Assembly: GCA_014323965.1 (NCBI GenBank)
Contig: JACONB010000138.1
Location: forward strand, 1 to 5,660
DNA: 5,660 nt
Origin: Prochloron sp. SP5CPC1
GTDB taxonomy: Bacteria; Cyanobacteriota; Cyanobacteriia; Cyanobacteriales; Prochloraceae
Direction of reading: 5' to 3'
Below are positions 1-5,567 of the stretch, piece after piece (position 1 is the stretch's first letter; each line of letters begins with the position of its first letter). Below the pieces are notes generated by a model. That model searched no databases, was not told where the DNA came from, and saw nothing but the letters and a program-made list of their open reading frames with translations. The position numbers and the translations under genes are program-made.

Positions 1-176
1 TCAAAGAAGCTTTTCCAGCTTATAAAAACTACAAGATACACGGAGCAGTAGCAGCAATAGGAGTTACGAAAGAGGTGGCTCGCTATGCTTATCGCCAAGG
101 CTTATTTGTCATTGTGCAGTCAGGGGAAACTGTGGAAATTGCCAATGATGAAATCTTTCAACCCAAGAGCTGGTGA
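1..176 (+). CDS. 3' end of a PD-(D/E)XK-like (DUF3782-type) protein, partial
   Basis: Reading from base 3, 57 codons run to a TGA at 174-176; the start lies outside the window. The peptide begins KEAFPAY and ends FQPKSW. It aligns without gaps to residues 172-228 of the protein encoded at 1350-2036, with 39 of 57 residues identical, including the shared YAYRQGLFVI and QSGETVEIANDE blocks. It is therefore the C-terminal tail of a paralogue of that protein. The catalytic part of the nuclease-like fold would lie upstream, so activity cannot be judged here. The following gene is on the opposite strand and its stop codon is only 13 bp away. Function is unknown; such proteins often occur in several copies per cyanobacterial genome. 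Confidence 0.85.
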   Translation, partial: KEAFPAYKNYKIHGAVAAIGVTKEVARYAYRQGLFVIVQSGETVEIANDEIFQPKSW

Positions 177-180
177 AATA
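121..180 (+). repeat. direct repeat, copy 1 (3' end of paralogous nuclease gene)
   Basis: These 60 bp match 1981-2040 at 56 positions, at an exact offset of 1860 bp, and the match includes the four bases after the stop codon. Similarity continues upstream to base 1 but is clearly lower there. The repeat is the conserved end of two paralogous genes, not a mobile-element terminus. Confidence 0.85.
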
Positions 181-189
181 CACCAGCGC

Positions 190-1109
190 TCACTGCTGTT
201 TAGCTGCTCTTGCTCTTTTTTTTGCAGCAGCAACAGCCTTTTCTGAAGGTATAAATCTAATATAACGCTCAAACTCTTCGGAGTTTATAAAATCATGATG
301 CAACTCAAAAGAGGATGAAGATTTCTTACCATGTTTAATGTACAAATTACGCCTTCTGCCAACATCTAAGAAAGCAACAAGCTGTCTTAAGGTATATTTA
401 GGTAAATTGGAACCTATGGATGAAATAATTTTATCTTTAGGAAGTTTTCCCCATGTAAATATAGATAAAAAACATAGCTTTTTTATTAGAAAAGTTGACC
501 GCAGAATGTCATCAAATGGTGTTCCACAATCTCCCTCATACCAAAACCTCCAAAAATATGAGCCGTTAGAATTCACACACTTTTTCTCTATTGTTATAAA
601 CTGTTTCCCAATCGAGGGTGTAGCATTCTCCAAAATTCTCAATAATCCACCGTCTGTTGGTTGCTGTATTTGCACTTTTGCCAAGCCACCAAACAACGCA
701 TTTCTGTTCTTTTCTGTAATTCTTCTGTAGTTATAGATTCATGAGCAACCAACCAACCGTTGGGAAATTGAAAAACTAGATCTGCTATTCTTTTGGCTTC
801 AAGAATAGGATATTCTAATATTGGCTCCGCATTTAGATATTCACTAAATTCTTGTGATAACTTTTCAGATAATAGCTTTTTAAAGAATAAATGCTCATAA
901 CTCTCTGGATGTCTATCATAATCACTCTTACAGGGAGAATTTGGCTTGTGCCTAAAGTGTTTCATCCGAACGACTCCAGCAACAATAATTAGTTCGCAGT
1001 CACATAATGGACAGACTAAATCACCTTTTTGGAACTCCTCTCTAGGGTTTGGGTATTCTAATATATTAACCCTATCACCAGTTTGCTTGTTTTTAGCAAT
1101 CAAAGGCAT
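190..1109 (-). pseudogene. CoiA-like competence/nuclease family gene, frameshifted
   Basis: Two overlapping minus-strand frames look like one broken gene. The first starts at an ATG at 1107-1109 behind a good ribosome binding site. It has a CoiA-like zinc-finger region (C33-P-L-C36, then HFRH at 51-54), a helix YEHLFFKKLLSEKL, and the nuclease strand RIADLVF (D110) ... GWLVAHE (E124). The usual E-x-Q/K third catalytic position appears deleted, because E124 is followed directly by SITTEELQKRTE. That frame then runs off into unrelated residues and stops at 639. A likely continuation starting near FGGLAK (about 693) lies in the -1 frame and runs to a TGA at 190-192. It ends in a basic tail rich in K, R and A. 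Homologues, as I recall them, have about ten residues ending in VVWW between RTE and the FGG-like block, so a small frameshifting deletion at about 693-702 is the simplest reading. The C-terminal part is not recognisable to me. A sequencing error or two separate proteins is possible. The DNA is AT-richer than its neighbours, which hints at acquisition. Confidence 0.65.
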
Positions 1110-1117
1110 AGGTTTTT

Positions 1118-1126
1118 ACCTTCCTT
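1118..1126 (-). promoter_or_regulatory. ribosome binding site of the CoiA-like gene
   Basis: On the minus strand this reads AAGGAAGGT, 8 nt before the ATG at 1109. It is one of the better Shine-Dalgarno matches in the window and supports that start, even though the gene is broken further on. Confidence 0.65.
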
Positions 1127-1304
1127 ATAATTTTGAGGATTTTTACTTAACACTTTTAGAAATCTTGTTATCCAAATCCGCTATAATTTAGATGGGATTA
1201 CCCAGCTGCAAATAATGATATATTTATTGTAAAGTATATCTCTGTCTTTGTCAAGGTCAAATTTTATCCATTATCTAGGAAGACGCTCCCAAAAAAAAAC
1301 CAGA

Positions 1305-1327
1305 GATATGGTACCATAGTCCATATC
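1305..1327. promoter_or_regulatory. palindrome and hairpin upstream of the coiled-coil nuclease gene
   Basis: A perfect 12-bp palindrome, TATGGTACCATA, lies at 1307-1318. The same stretch can form a 7-bp stem, GATATGG (1305-1311) with CCATATC (1321-1327), around a 9-nt loop. It ends 22 bp before the ATG at 1350, where an operator or a structured 5' leader would sit. Nine consecutive A residues (1291-1299) lie just upstream. The rest of the 240-bp gap (1110-1349) is AT-rich, and I see no convincing promoter pair or other gene in it. Function as a regulatory site is inference from position and symmetry only. Confidence 0.3.
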
Positions 1328-1349
1328 CCTTGATAAAAAGCGAAAAATC

Positions 1350-2036
1350 ATGTCTAACTCAATTACTATAGAGGATTTTTACAAAATATTCCAGGAAAGC
1401 GATCGCCAACGCCAGGAAACAGAAAGAATTCTCCGAGAATCCTTCCAACGTTCCCAAGAGGAAGCAGAGCGTCGTGCCGAAGAAGCAGAGCGTCGTGCCG
1501 AAGAATTAGATCGCCGTTTTGCTGAACTTGCAGAGGATGATAAGCGTCGTGCAGCCGAAGCAGATCGCACTATGGAAGAACTGAAAAAAGTTGTTGCCAA
1601 CACTAGCCGTGAAGTCGCTAACCTTACCACCCGCTGGGGGCAATTTGTGGAAAACTTGGTTGAACCTGGTATTGTGCGTCTCTTTCAGGCACGAGGTATT
1701 GCAGTGAAAGAAACTCACCCTCGCATTAAAGCGAAGCGCTCTACTGTAGCAATGGAAATAGATATTCTAGCTGTGGATGACGACGTTGCAGTGGCGGTAG
1801 AAGTAAAATCTCGTCTGTCTAAAACAGATGTGGATGATTTCCTAGACAGACTTGCTCACTTTAAAGAAGCATTTCCTCGTTACGCCGATGTAAAACTCAA
1901 CGGCGCTGTAGCGGGAATAGAAATTGATTTCGGTGTGGATTTGTACGCTTATCGCCAAGGATTATTTGTCATCAAACAATCAGGGGAAACTGTGGAAATT
2001 GCCAATGATGAAACCTTTAAACCCAAGATATGGTGA
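1350..2036 (+). CDS. coiled-coil protein with C-terminal PD-(D/E)XK nuclease-like domain (DUF3782-type)
   Basis: This 228-residue protein has two parts. Residues about 15-95 are a highly charged helix with heptad spacing, including EEAERRA repeated exactly at 37-50 and degenerate copies after it, typical of a coiled coil. Residues about 96-228 resemble the PD-(D/E)XK fold: helix WGQFVENLVEPG, then EID (E136, D138), then EVK (E151, K153), which together look like the metal-binding and catalytic positions. The conserved tail has YRQGLFVI and GETVEIANDE. Proteins of this kind are usually annotated DUF3782 or hypothetical and are common in multiple copies in cyanobacteria. Substrate and role are unknown; DNA cleavage is possible but not shown. 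The ATG at 1350 has only a weak purine-rich leader (AAAAAGCGAAAAA) and no strong ribosome binding site. The last 57 residues match the partial gene at the window's left edge. No signal peptide or membrane segment is visible. Confidence 0.85.
   Translation: MSNSITIEDFYKIFQESDRQRQETERILRESFQRSQEEAERRAEEAERRAEELDRRFAELAEDDKRRAAEADRTMEELKKVVANTSREVANLTTRWGQFVENLVEPGIVRLFQARGIAVKETHPRIKAKRSTVAMEIDILAVDDDVAVAVEVKSRLSKTDVDDFLDRLAHFKEAFPRYADVKLNGAVAGIEIDFGVDLYAYRQGLFVIKQSGETVEIANDETFKPKIW
1399..1406. repeat. HIP1 octamer
   Basis: GCGATCGC, the highly iterated palindrome of many cyanobacterial genomes. It lies inside the coiled-coil nuclease gene and supports a cyanobacterial origin or long residence for that gene. 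Confidence 0.9.
1461..1502 (+). repeat. 21-bp perfect tandem duplication (two copies) coding coiled-coil heptads
   Basis: Bases 1461-1481 and 1482-1502 are identical, each encoding EAERRAE in the reading frame. A degenerate third unit follows (EELDRRF). The period equals one coiled-coil heptad, so slippage would lengthen or shorten the coil by one heptad without breaking the frame. Confidence 0.9.
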
Positions 2037-2040
2037 AATA
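1981..2040 (+). repeat. direct repeat, copy 2 (3' end of paralogous nuclease gene)
   Basis: Partner of 121-180, with 56 of 60 bases identical including stop codon context. Together the two copies bracket the CoiA-like pseudogene and could recombine to delete about 1.86 kb, leaving one hybrid nuclease gene. Confidence 0.85.
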
Positions 2041-2103
2041 GGACACCCAAAGTCAGCTACACTGGGGAATAGTCCAATCAATCTGATTATCTTGAGAGTG
2101 GGA

Positions 2104-2295
2104 ATGGAAATCGGCCAAAAAGTTAAAGTTTATCGTCTTCGAGACCGGGTATCTGCTGACATCGCCAAGAAACTGGGCCAAGTCGGTACAGTGAAAGAGT
2201 TCAAAATGACCGATGGTAGCGGTGTGGGGGTTGTAGTGCAATTCGAGGATCGCACCGCTACCTGGTTCTTTGAAGACGAAATAAAAGCTGTTTAA
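2104..2295 (+). CDS. DUF2862 family small protein
   Basis: This 63-residue protein begins MEIGQKVKVYRLRDRV, continues with KKLGQVGTVKEFKMTDGSG and ends with a TWFFEDEIKAV block. This pattern matches the small cyanobacterial family DUF2862 as I know it. Alternating hydrophobic residues with glycine turns (VGTVKEF, GVGVVVQF) suggest a small SH3-like beta barrel, which is inference. It is soluble, without signal peptide, cysteine or membrane segment. The ATG at 2104 was chosen because the conserved family sequence starts there and GAGAG lies 5 nt upstream; the GTG at 2098 is a less likely alternative. It lies 42 bp ahead of the Get3d-like gene, on the same strand as that gene and chlG, so a role near chlorophyll or thylakoid assembly is possible but unproven. 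Biochemical function is unknown. Confidence 0.8.
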   Translation: MEIGQKVKVYRLRDRVSADIAKKLGQVGTVKEFKMTDGSGVGVVVQFEDRTATWFFEDEIKAV

Positions 2296-2337
2296 TCATA
2301 ATTGCAAGGCGAGAGGCAGAAGGCAAGAAGAAATAAA

Positions 2338-3429
2338 ATGGCCAAATTATTAACATTTTTGGGCAAAGGCGGCACCGGTCGCACAACCGTAACCATCGCA
2401 GCCGCTAAACAACTCGCAAACCTTGGGTCTCGCGTCCTTTTGGTAGGAGGAGACCCTAGCCCCGCCTTTGGCTTGCAGCTGGGTCTGACTCCTGACAGGG
2501 AACCCCAGGAAATAGCAGCCAATCTCTCTGTGGTACAATTGCAGGGAACGGCGCTGCTGGAGCAAGGCTGGGAAGATTTAAAAAAATTCGAGGCAGAATA
2601 CCTGAAAAGCCCCACATTAAAGAATGTGTACGGTCAAGAATTGGGCATATTACCAGGAATGGATAGCGCTCTTGCTCTCTATGCAATTCGGGAATACAGG
2701 GAGAGGGGCAAATACGATATTATTATCTACGATGGCTCCGGAGACTTAACTACCTTAAGAATGCTAGGGACGCCGGAAATTTTCAGTTGGTATATCCGTC
2801 GCTTCCGTCAAATCTTCCAAGAATCGGACTTAGGTAAAGCTATCTCTCCTTTTATTCAACCAGTTACCTCTGCTATCTTCAATACTTCCTGGACTGCTGA
2901 TGATTTCGGCACGGAACCGCGAAGCAATAATATGTTGCAGGAGGCTCAAGAAGCCATGGCAGATCCCAAGCAAGTGGCAGCTTATTTAGTAACTGATAGA
3001 TCCCCTACGGCGATCGCAACAGCTAAATATCTCTGGGGTAGTGCTCAACAAATAGGTCTCACAGTAGGTGGAGTACTACTTAATCGCTCTAACCTCCAAG
3101 AGGACATTAAGCAAGAGTTTACGCCCCTCCCGGTAACCTCCCTCCCCACCCTTGCCAACAACAACTGGCAACCCTTAATAGACGCTTTACCCAACTTCCG
3201 TCAAGGAGACACAGCACCCAAACCCATAACCGTAGATATTGCTAAAAGCCAAGTAAAAGTATTTCTGCCAGGGTTTGCTAAAAAAGACGTGAAACTGACC
3301 CAATATGGTCCAGAAATCACCGTAGAAGCAGGGAACCAGCGGCGCAATATCTTGTTGCCAACTCAGTTACGGGGAAGAAGTGTTAAAGGGGCCAAATTTT
3401 CAGAAGGCTACTTAATTATCACCTTATAG
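2338..3429 (+). CDS. Get3d-like / ArsA-family ATPase with C-terminal HSP20-like domain
   Basis: This 363-residue soluble protein belongs to the ArsA/Get3 branch of deviant Walker-A P-loop ATPases. The P-loop is GKGGTGRTT at 9-17: the signature lysine K10 is kept, but the usual second lysine is arginine (R15). Other family marks are GGDPSPAFG (D39-P40, switch I region), YDGSGDLTTLRML (D132, switch II region) and the late-core strand VGGVLLNR (244-250). Residues about 296-363 (ITVDIAKSQVKVFLPGF to the C-terminus) form the small ArsA_HSP20/alpha-crystallin-like domain. That architecture is the one described as Get3d in cyanobacteria and plants. The protein has no cysteine, so it lacks the CxxC zinc site of eukaryotic Get3 and the arsenite-binding cysteines of ArsA; arsenic transport is therefore unlikely. 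Client handling of membrane proteins is inferred from the family. The ATG at 2338 fits the family start; an upstream TTG (2302) would add an atypical basic stretch. AAGAAG lies 7 nt before the start. chlG follows after 14 bp. Confidence 0.88.
   Translation: MAKLLTFLGKGGTGRTTVTIAAAKQLANLGSRVLLVGGDPSPAFGLQLGLTPDREPQEIAANLSVVQLQGTALLEQGWEDLKKFEAEYLKSPTLKNVYGQELGILPGMDSALALYAIREYRERGKYDIIIYDGSGDLTTLRMLGTPEIFSWYIRRFRQIFQESDLGKAISPFIQPVTSAIFNTSWTADDFGTEPRSNNMLQEAQEAMADPKQVAAYLVTDRSPTAIATAKYLWGSAQQIGLTVGGVLLNRSNLQEDIKQEFTPLPVTSLPTLANNNWQPLIDALPNFRQGDTAPKPITVDIAKSQVKVFLPGFAKKDVKLTQYGPEITVEAGNQRRNILLPTQLRGRSVKGAKFSEGYLIITL
3010..3017. repeat. HIP1 octamer
   Basis: GCGATCGC inside the Get3d-like gene, encoding part of the TAIATAK stretch; a typical cyanobacterial genome signature. 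Confidence 0.9.
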
Positions 3430-3443
3430 TCCTAGGTCAGAAA

Positions 3444-4409
3444 ATGACAGAACAACAGAATGGCACAGCCAAAGCAAGACAACTCCTAGGTATGAAAGGA
3501 GCTGCCGAGGGAGAAACATCAATTTGGAAAATCCGGCTACAATTAATGAAGCCCGTCACCTGGATTCCCTTAATGTGGGGGGTAGTGTGCGGTGCCGCCT
3601 CCTCAGGGGGCTATACTTGGACTGGAGATAATATCCTCAAAGCAGCCGCCTGCATGTTACTCTCCGGTCCCTTAATGGCAGGTTATACCCAAACCCTGAA
3701 CGACTTCTACGACCGGGAAATAGATGCCATCAACGAACCCTATCGCCCTATTCCTTCCGGGGCAATTTCTGTACCCCAGGTGGCCACTCAAATTATCATA
3801 CTTTTATTATCAGGACTAATATTATGTTATGAATTAGATGTGTGGGCGGGTCATGAACAACCTAGCCTCTTATACCTCACCCTCGGGGGAGCATTTTTAG
3901 CATACATTTATTCAGCACCACCCTTAAAGTTAAAACAGAACGGCTGGTTGGGAAATTATGCCCTTGGTGCCAGTTATATAGCCTTACCTTGGTGGGCGGG
4001 ACACGCCTTGTTTGGGAAACTGGATTGGAAGGTAGCCATTCTTACCTTGATTTATAGTTTAGCAGGGTTGGGGATTGCAGTAATTAATGACTTTAAAAGC
4101 GTGGAAGGCGATCGCCAGTTAGGGTTAAAATCCTTACCAGTAATGTTTGGGATTACCGCAGCAGCGTGGATTTGTGTCTTAGCCATTGATATCTTCCAAG
4201 CGGGAATGGCAGGGTATTTAGTAACTATTCACGAGAATATCTACGCCATAGTTTTAGTCTTATTAATTATACCCCAGATCGCCTTGCAGAACATCTACTT
4301 CCTTCGAGATCCCTTAGAAAACGACGTCAAATACCAAGCTAGCGCCCAACCATTTTTAGTATTGGGCATGTTAGTGGTGGGTTTAGCATTAGGTCACGCT
4401 GGAATTTGA
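3444..4409 (+). CDS. chlG: chlorophyll a synthase ChlG
   Basis: The 321-residue membrane enzyme of the UbiA prenyltransferase family esterifies chlorophyllide a with geranylgeranyl or phytyl diphosphate, the last step of chlorophyll a synthesis, in the thylakoid membrane. The first Asp-rich motif is NDFYDREID (N86, D87, D90, D94), followed by the hallmark INEPYRPIPSGAIS (96-109). The second is NDFKSVEGD (D216, D223). SAPPLKLKQNGWLGNYALG (157-175) and the terminal LENDVKYQASAQPF ... LGHAGI also match the ChlG family closely. Length and N-terminus (AKARQLLGMKGAA near residue 9) are as in other cyanobacterial ChlG proteins, which supports the ATG at 3444 over Met17. About eight to nine hydrophobic segments are visible. 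All catalytic residues are present, so it should be active. It starts 14 bp after the Get3d-like gene, with only a weak AGG ribosome binding site, consistent with operon expression. Confidence 0.97.
   Translation: MTEQQNGTAKARQLLGMKGAAEGETSIWKIRLQLMKPVTWIPLMWGVVCGAASSGGYTWTGDNILKAAACMLLSGPLMAGYTQTLNDFYDREIDAINEPYRPIPSGAISVPQVATQIIILLLSGLILCYELDVWAGHEQPSLLYLTLGGAFLAYIYSAPPLKLKQNGWLGNYALGASYIALPWWAGHALFGKLDWKVAILTLIYSLAGLGIAVINDFKSVEGDRQLGLKSLPVMFGITAAAWICVLAIDIFQAGMAGYLVTIHENIYAIVLVLLIIPQIALQNIYFLRDPLENDVKYQASAQPFLVLGMLVVGLALGHAGI
4108..4115. repeat. HIP1 octamer
   Basis: GCGATCGC inside chlG, within codons for the second Asp-rich motif (EGDRQ). Confidence 0.9.
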
Positions 4410-4558
4410 ACTATTAAATTAAGGGGTAGTCTTGTAGATGTAGTGATTTTGCTACTGCACTATAGTCGAAACTTGCGGACTCTTGAGGGGTATCGCAAAG
4501 ACAAGCATATTTGCTCCAGCTATATCGTTATCGGGTAAACTTTGTTGCTGTATTTTAT

Positions 4559-4584
4559 CAATAAGCATTTATTGCTCTAGAGCA
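4559..4584. terminator. weak inverted repeats at the chlG / DUF3177 convergent junction
   Basis: Two small symmetric elements overlap the end of the DUF3177 gene: CAATAA-GCAT-TTATTG (4559-4574, 6-bp AT-rich stem) and the perfect palindrome TGCTCTAGAGCA (4573-4584). Neither is followed by a T-run on either strand, so they are at best weak bidirectional terminators. The rest of the gap (4410-4558) shows no gene and no better hairpin. Confidence 0.2.
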
Positions 4585-5162
4585 GAACGTCCTTGTTTTC
4601 CGAGCCGAACGACAATAAAATATCCGAAGTACAACCCGTAAAACACTAATCCTACTATACCCAAAAAACCCAAGAATCCTGGTGTTGAATCGGGATGAAA
4701 AATACCCTTGAACCTTAGAGGAGCCTCTAGCCAAACCTTACAGGCAGCAGTTGCCATTGTCTCAGGGGACAATGCACAGGATCCGAAGTGAAAGTTGGCA
4801 ATTACCCCCAAACTACAGTAAACTGTCATTGCCCAACGCCAGGAAGTAAGTAGTGTTTTCAGGGCACTGTGAGATAAGTCCCTAATTTCTTCATTCAAAT
4901 CCACCCAAAACCAAAGGGAAATAGGAATGAGAATTCTGGCGGACATTCCCGATATAAAACCAATCGGCCAACCGGGAATCATCAAGTACACTGCAATCAT
5001 CAGCAGGCTGGCAACTCGCCAGTAGATTATCATCAGACGTCCAACAGCATCTTTTTTCTCCACCAATGCCCAAACCAGTAGCACCAGAGGCAAGAGAACC
5101 GTAAATAATACTGCCAGTCGGTAGTCTGTCCAAGCCAGCAATTGCCACCAATTTTCATTCAT
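4569..5162 (-). CDS. DUF3177 family integral membrane protein
   Basis: This 197-residue protein has about five hydrophobic segments: roughly 16-34 (LAVLFTVLLPLVLLVWALV), 48-72, 76-88, 110-126 and 162-186. Charged stretches such as EKKDAVGR and DLNEEIRDLSH separate them. The sequence fits the cyanobacterial DUF3177 family as I know it, and the length looks full. Function is unknown; plasma or thylakoid membrane location is inferred. The ATG at 5160-5162 starts the MNENWWQLLAWTDYRLAVLF sequence and has a modest AGAAG three bases upstream of the start, closer than ideal. The gene runs convergently with chlG and lies downstream of cp12 on the same strand. A hairpin array separates it from cp12, so it probably has its own promoter; TATAGT at 5183-5188 (minus strand) is a candidate -10. 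Confidence 0.8.
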   Translation of the reverse strand: MNENWWQLLAWTDYRLAVLFTVLLPLVLLVWALVEKKDAVGRLMIIYWRVASLLMIAVYLMIPGWPIGFISGMSARILIPISLWFWVDLNEEIRDLSHSALKTLLTSWRWAMTVYCSLGVIANFHFGSCALSPETMATAACKVWLEAPLRFKGIFHPDSTPGFLGFLGIVGLVFYGLYFGYFIVVRLGKQGRSALEQ

Positions 5163-5182
5163 TATCTTCTGTTACCATAGTC

Positions 5183-5188
5183 ACTATA
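5183..5188 (-). promoter_or_regulatory. candidate -10 element of the DUF3177 gene
   Basis: On the minus strand this reads TATAGT, 20 nt before the DUF3177 ATG. A TTGCTA lies 15 nt upstream of it as a poor -35. The same hexamer occurs before cp12. Weak evidence, based on similarity and position only. Confidence 0.25.
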
Positions 5189-5207
5189 AGTTTTACGGAA
5201 AATTAGC

Positions 5208-5269
5208 AAAAACCGGTTCACCGTTAGATAACGGGCAGCAGTGGGACTTTCAAAGTCATTCCCACTGCT
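5208..5269 (-). terminator. hairpin array downstream of cp12, likely terminator
   Basis: Starting 44 bp after the cp12 stop codon, the minus strand can form a 10-bp perfect stem (AGCAGTGGGA with TCCCACTGCT; 5237-5246 and 5260-5269) around a 13-nt loop. A second stem follows, CCGTT-loop-AACGG (5221-5234). A run of five U residues in the transcript comes about 8 nt later (5208-5212). The strong first stem and the trailing U-run suggest transcription ending or 3'-end protection of the short cp12 mRNA before the DUF3177 gene. The U-run does not abut the strong stem, so this is not a textbook intrinsic terminator. Confidence 0.5.
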
Positions 5270-5313
5270 TGTATGCTCCTTATATTACTTTTATTGCCAT
5301 CAGAGTTCTGCTG

Positions 5314-5538
5314 TTAATCTTCGTAGACTCGGCACTCAGCCGCTTCTGGATTGTCGTCGCAGTATTGTTGGAGGGAGTTTTTCTTGGGCTGATTCTGTCG
5401 TTGATGGGCTGCCTCCGCCTGCAATTCTTCGACGGCATCCCATGCAGCAGCGCATTCTTGAGATGCACCTCCTTCAATACCGCAGACTTCTCTGGCTTGT
5501 TGGCGCTCTTGGTCAATTTTTTCTTGTATGTTGCTCAC
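5314..5538 (-). CDS. cp12: CP12, redox-responsive Calvin-cycle regulator
   Basis: This 74-residue soluble, intrinsically disordered protein switches off carbon fixation in the dark by bridging glyceraldehyde-3-phosphate dehydrogenase and phosphoribulokinase. The family core is present: AWDAVEEL at 32-39, then EAAHQR, and the C-terminal YCDDNPEAAECRVYED (59-74), whose tail inserts into the dehydrogenase active site. Two cysteine pairs are visible, C19/C29 and C60/C69, so both redox disulfides can form. Eight residues lie between the C-terminal pair, as in the family. It is a stand-alone CP12 without a fused CBS domain. The start is GTG at 5536-5538, supported by a ribosome binding site 7 nt upstream and by the length of known CP12 proteins. 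The partner genes gap2 and prk are not in the window. A terminator-like hairpin lies just downstream. Confidence 0.96.
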   Translation of the reverse strand: MSNIQEKIDQERQQAREVCGIEGGASQECAAAWDAVEELQAEAAHQRQNQPKKNSLQQYCDDNPEAAECRVYED

Positions 5539-5545
5539 GTTTTAT

Positions 5546-5552
5546 CCCTTCT
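5546..5552 (-). promoter_or_regulatory. ribosome binding site of cp12, supports GTG start
   Basis: On the minus strand this reads AGAAGGG, 7 nt before the GTG at 5538. It fixes the non-ATG start, since no in-frame ATG at the right distance competes with it. Confidence 0.7.
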
Positions 5553-5561
5553 GATTTTTGG

Positions 5562-5567
5562 ACTATA
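5562..5567 (-). promoter_or_regulatory. candidate -10 element of cp12
   Basis: On the minus strand this reads TATAGT, 23 nt before the GTG start, which would give a leader of only about 16 nt. No good -35 lies at the usual distance (AGTTAG at 17 nt). The remaining bases to 5660 hold no gene or clear signal that I can see. Confidence 0.3.

Noticed and set aside
338..730. Plus-strand open frame of 130 codons
   Set aside because: It lies antisense to the CoiA-like gene, has no recognisable domain, and its bias follows the AT-rich opposite strand.
639..738. Programmed -1 frameshift joining the two CoiA-like frames
   Set aside because: No X-XXY-YYZ slippery heptamer lies in the overlap in the correct phase, and residues expected between the two parts are missing, which fits deletion better.
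1312..1321. Ten-base match TACCATAGTC also at 5173-5182 as a shared operator
   Set aside because: Several 10-base matches are expected by chance in 5.6 kb, and the second site lacks the palindrome.
1379..1630. Minus-strand open frame rich in Ser, Ala and Arg
   Set aside because: Its composition is the mirror image of the coiled-coil codons on the plus strand.
1..2040. Insertion sequence or transposon around the CoiA-like gene
   Set aside because: No transposase, no terminal inverted repeats and no target-site duplication; the flanking repeats are coding ends of paralogous genes.
2302..2337. Upstream TTG start extending the Get3d-like protein by 12 residues
   Set aside because: The extension is a basic stretch not seen in the family, whereas the ATG at 2338 gives the normal N-terminus directly before the P-loop.
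4438..4460. Hairpin after chlG as its terminator
   Set aside because: The best stem is 6 bp with a G-U pair and a 9-nt loop, with no T-run after it.
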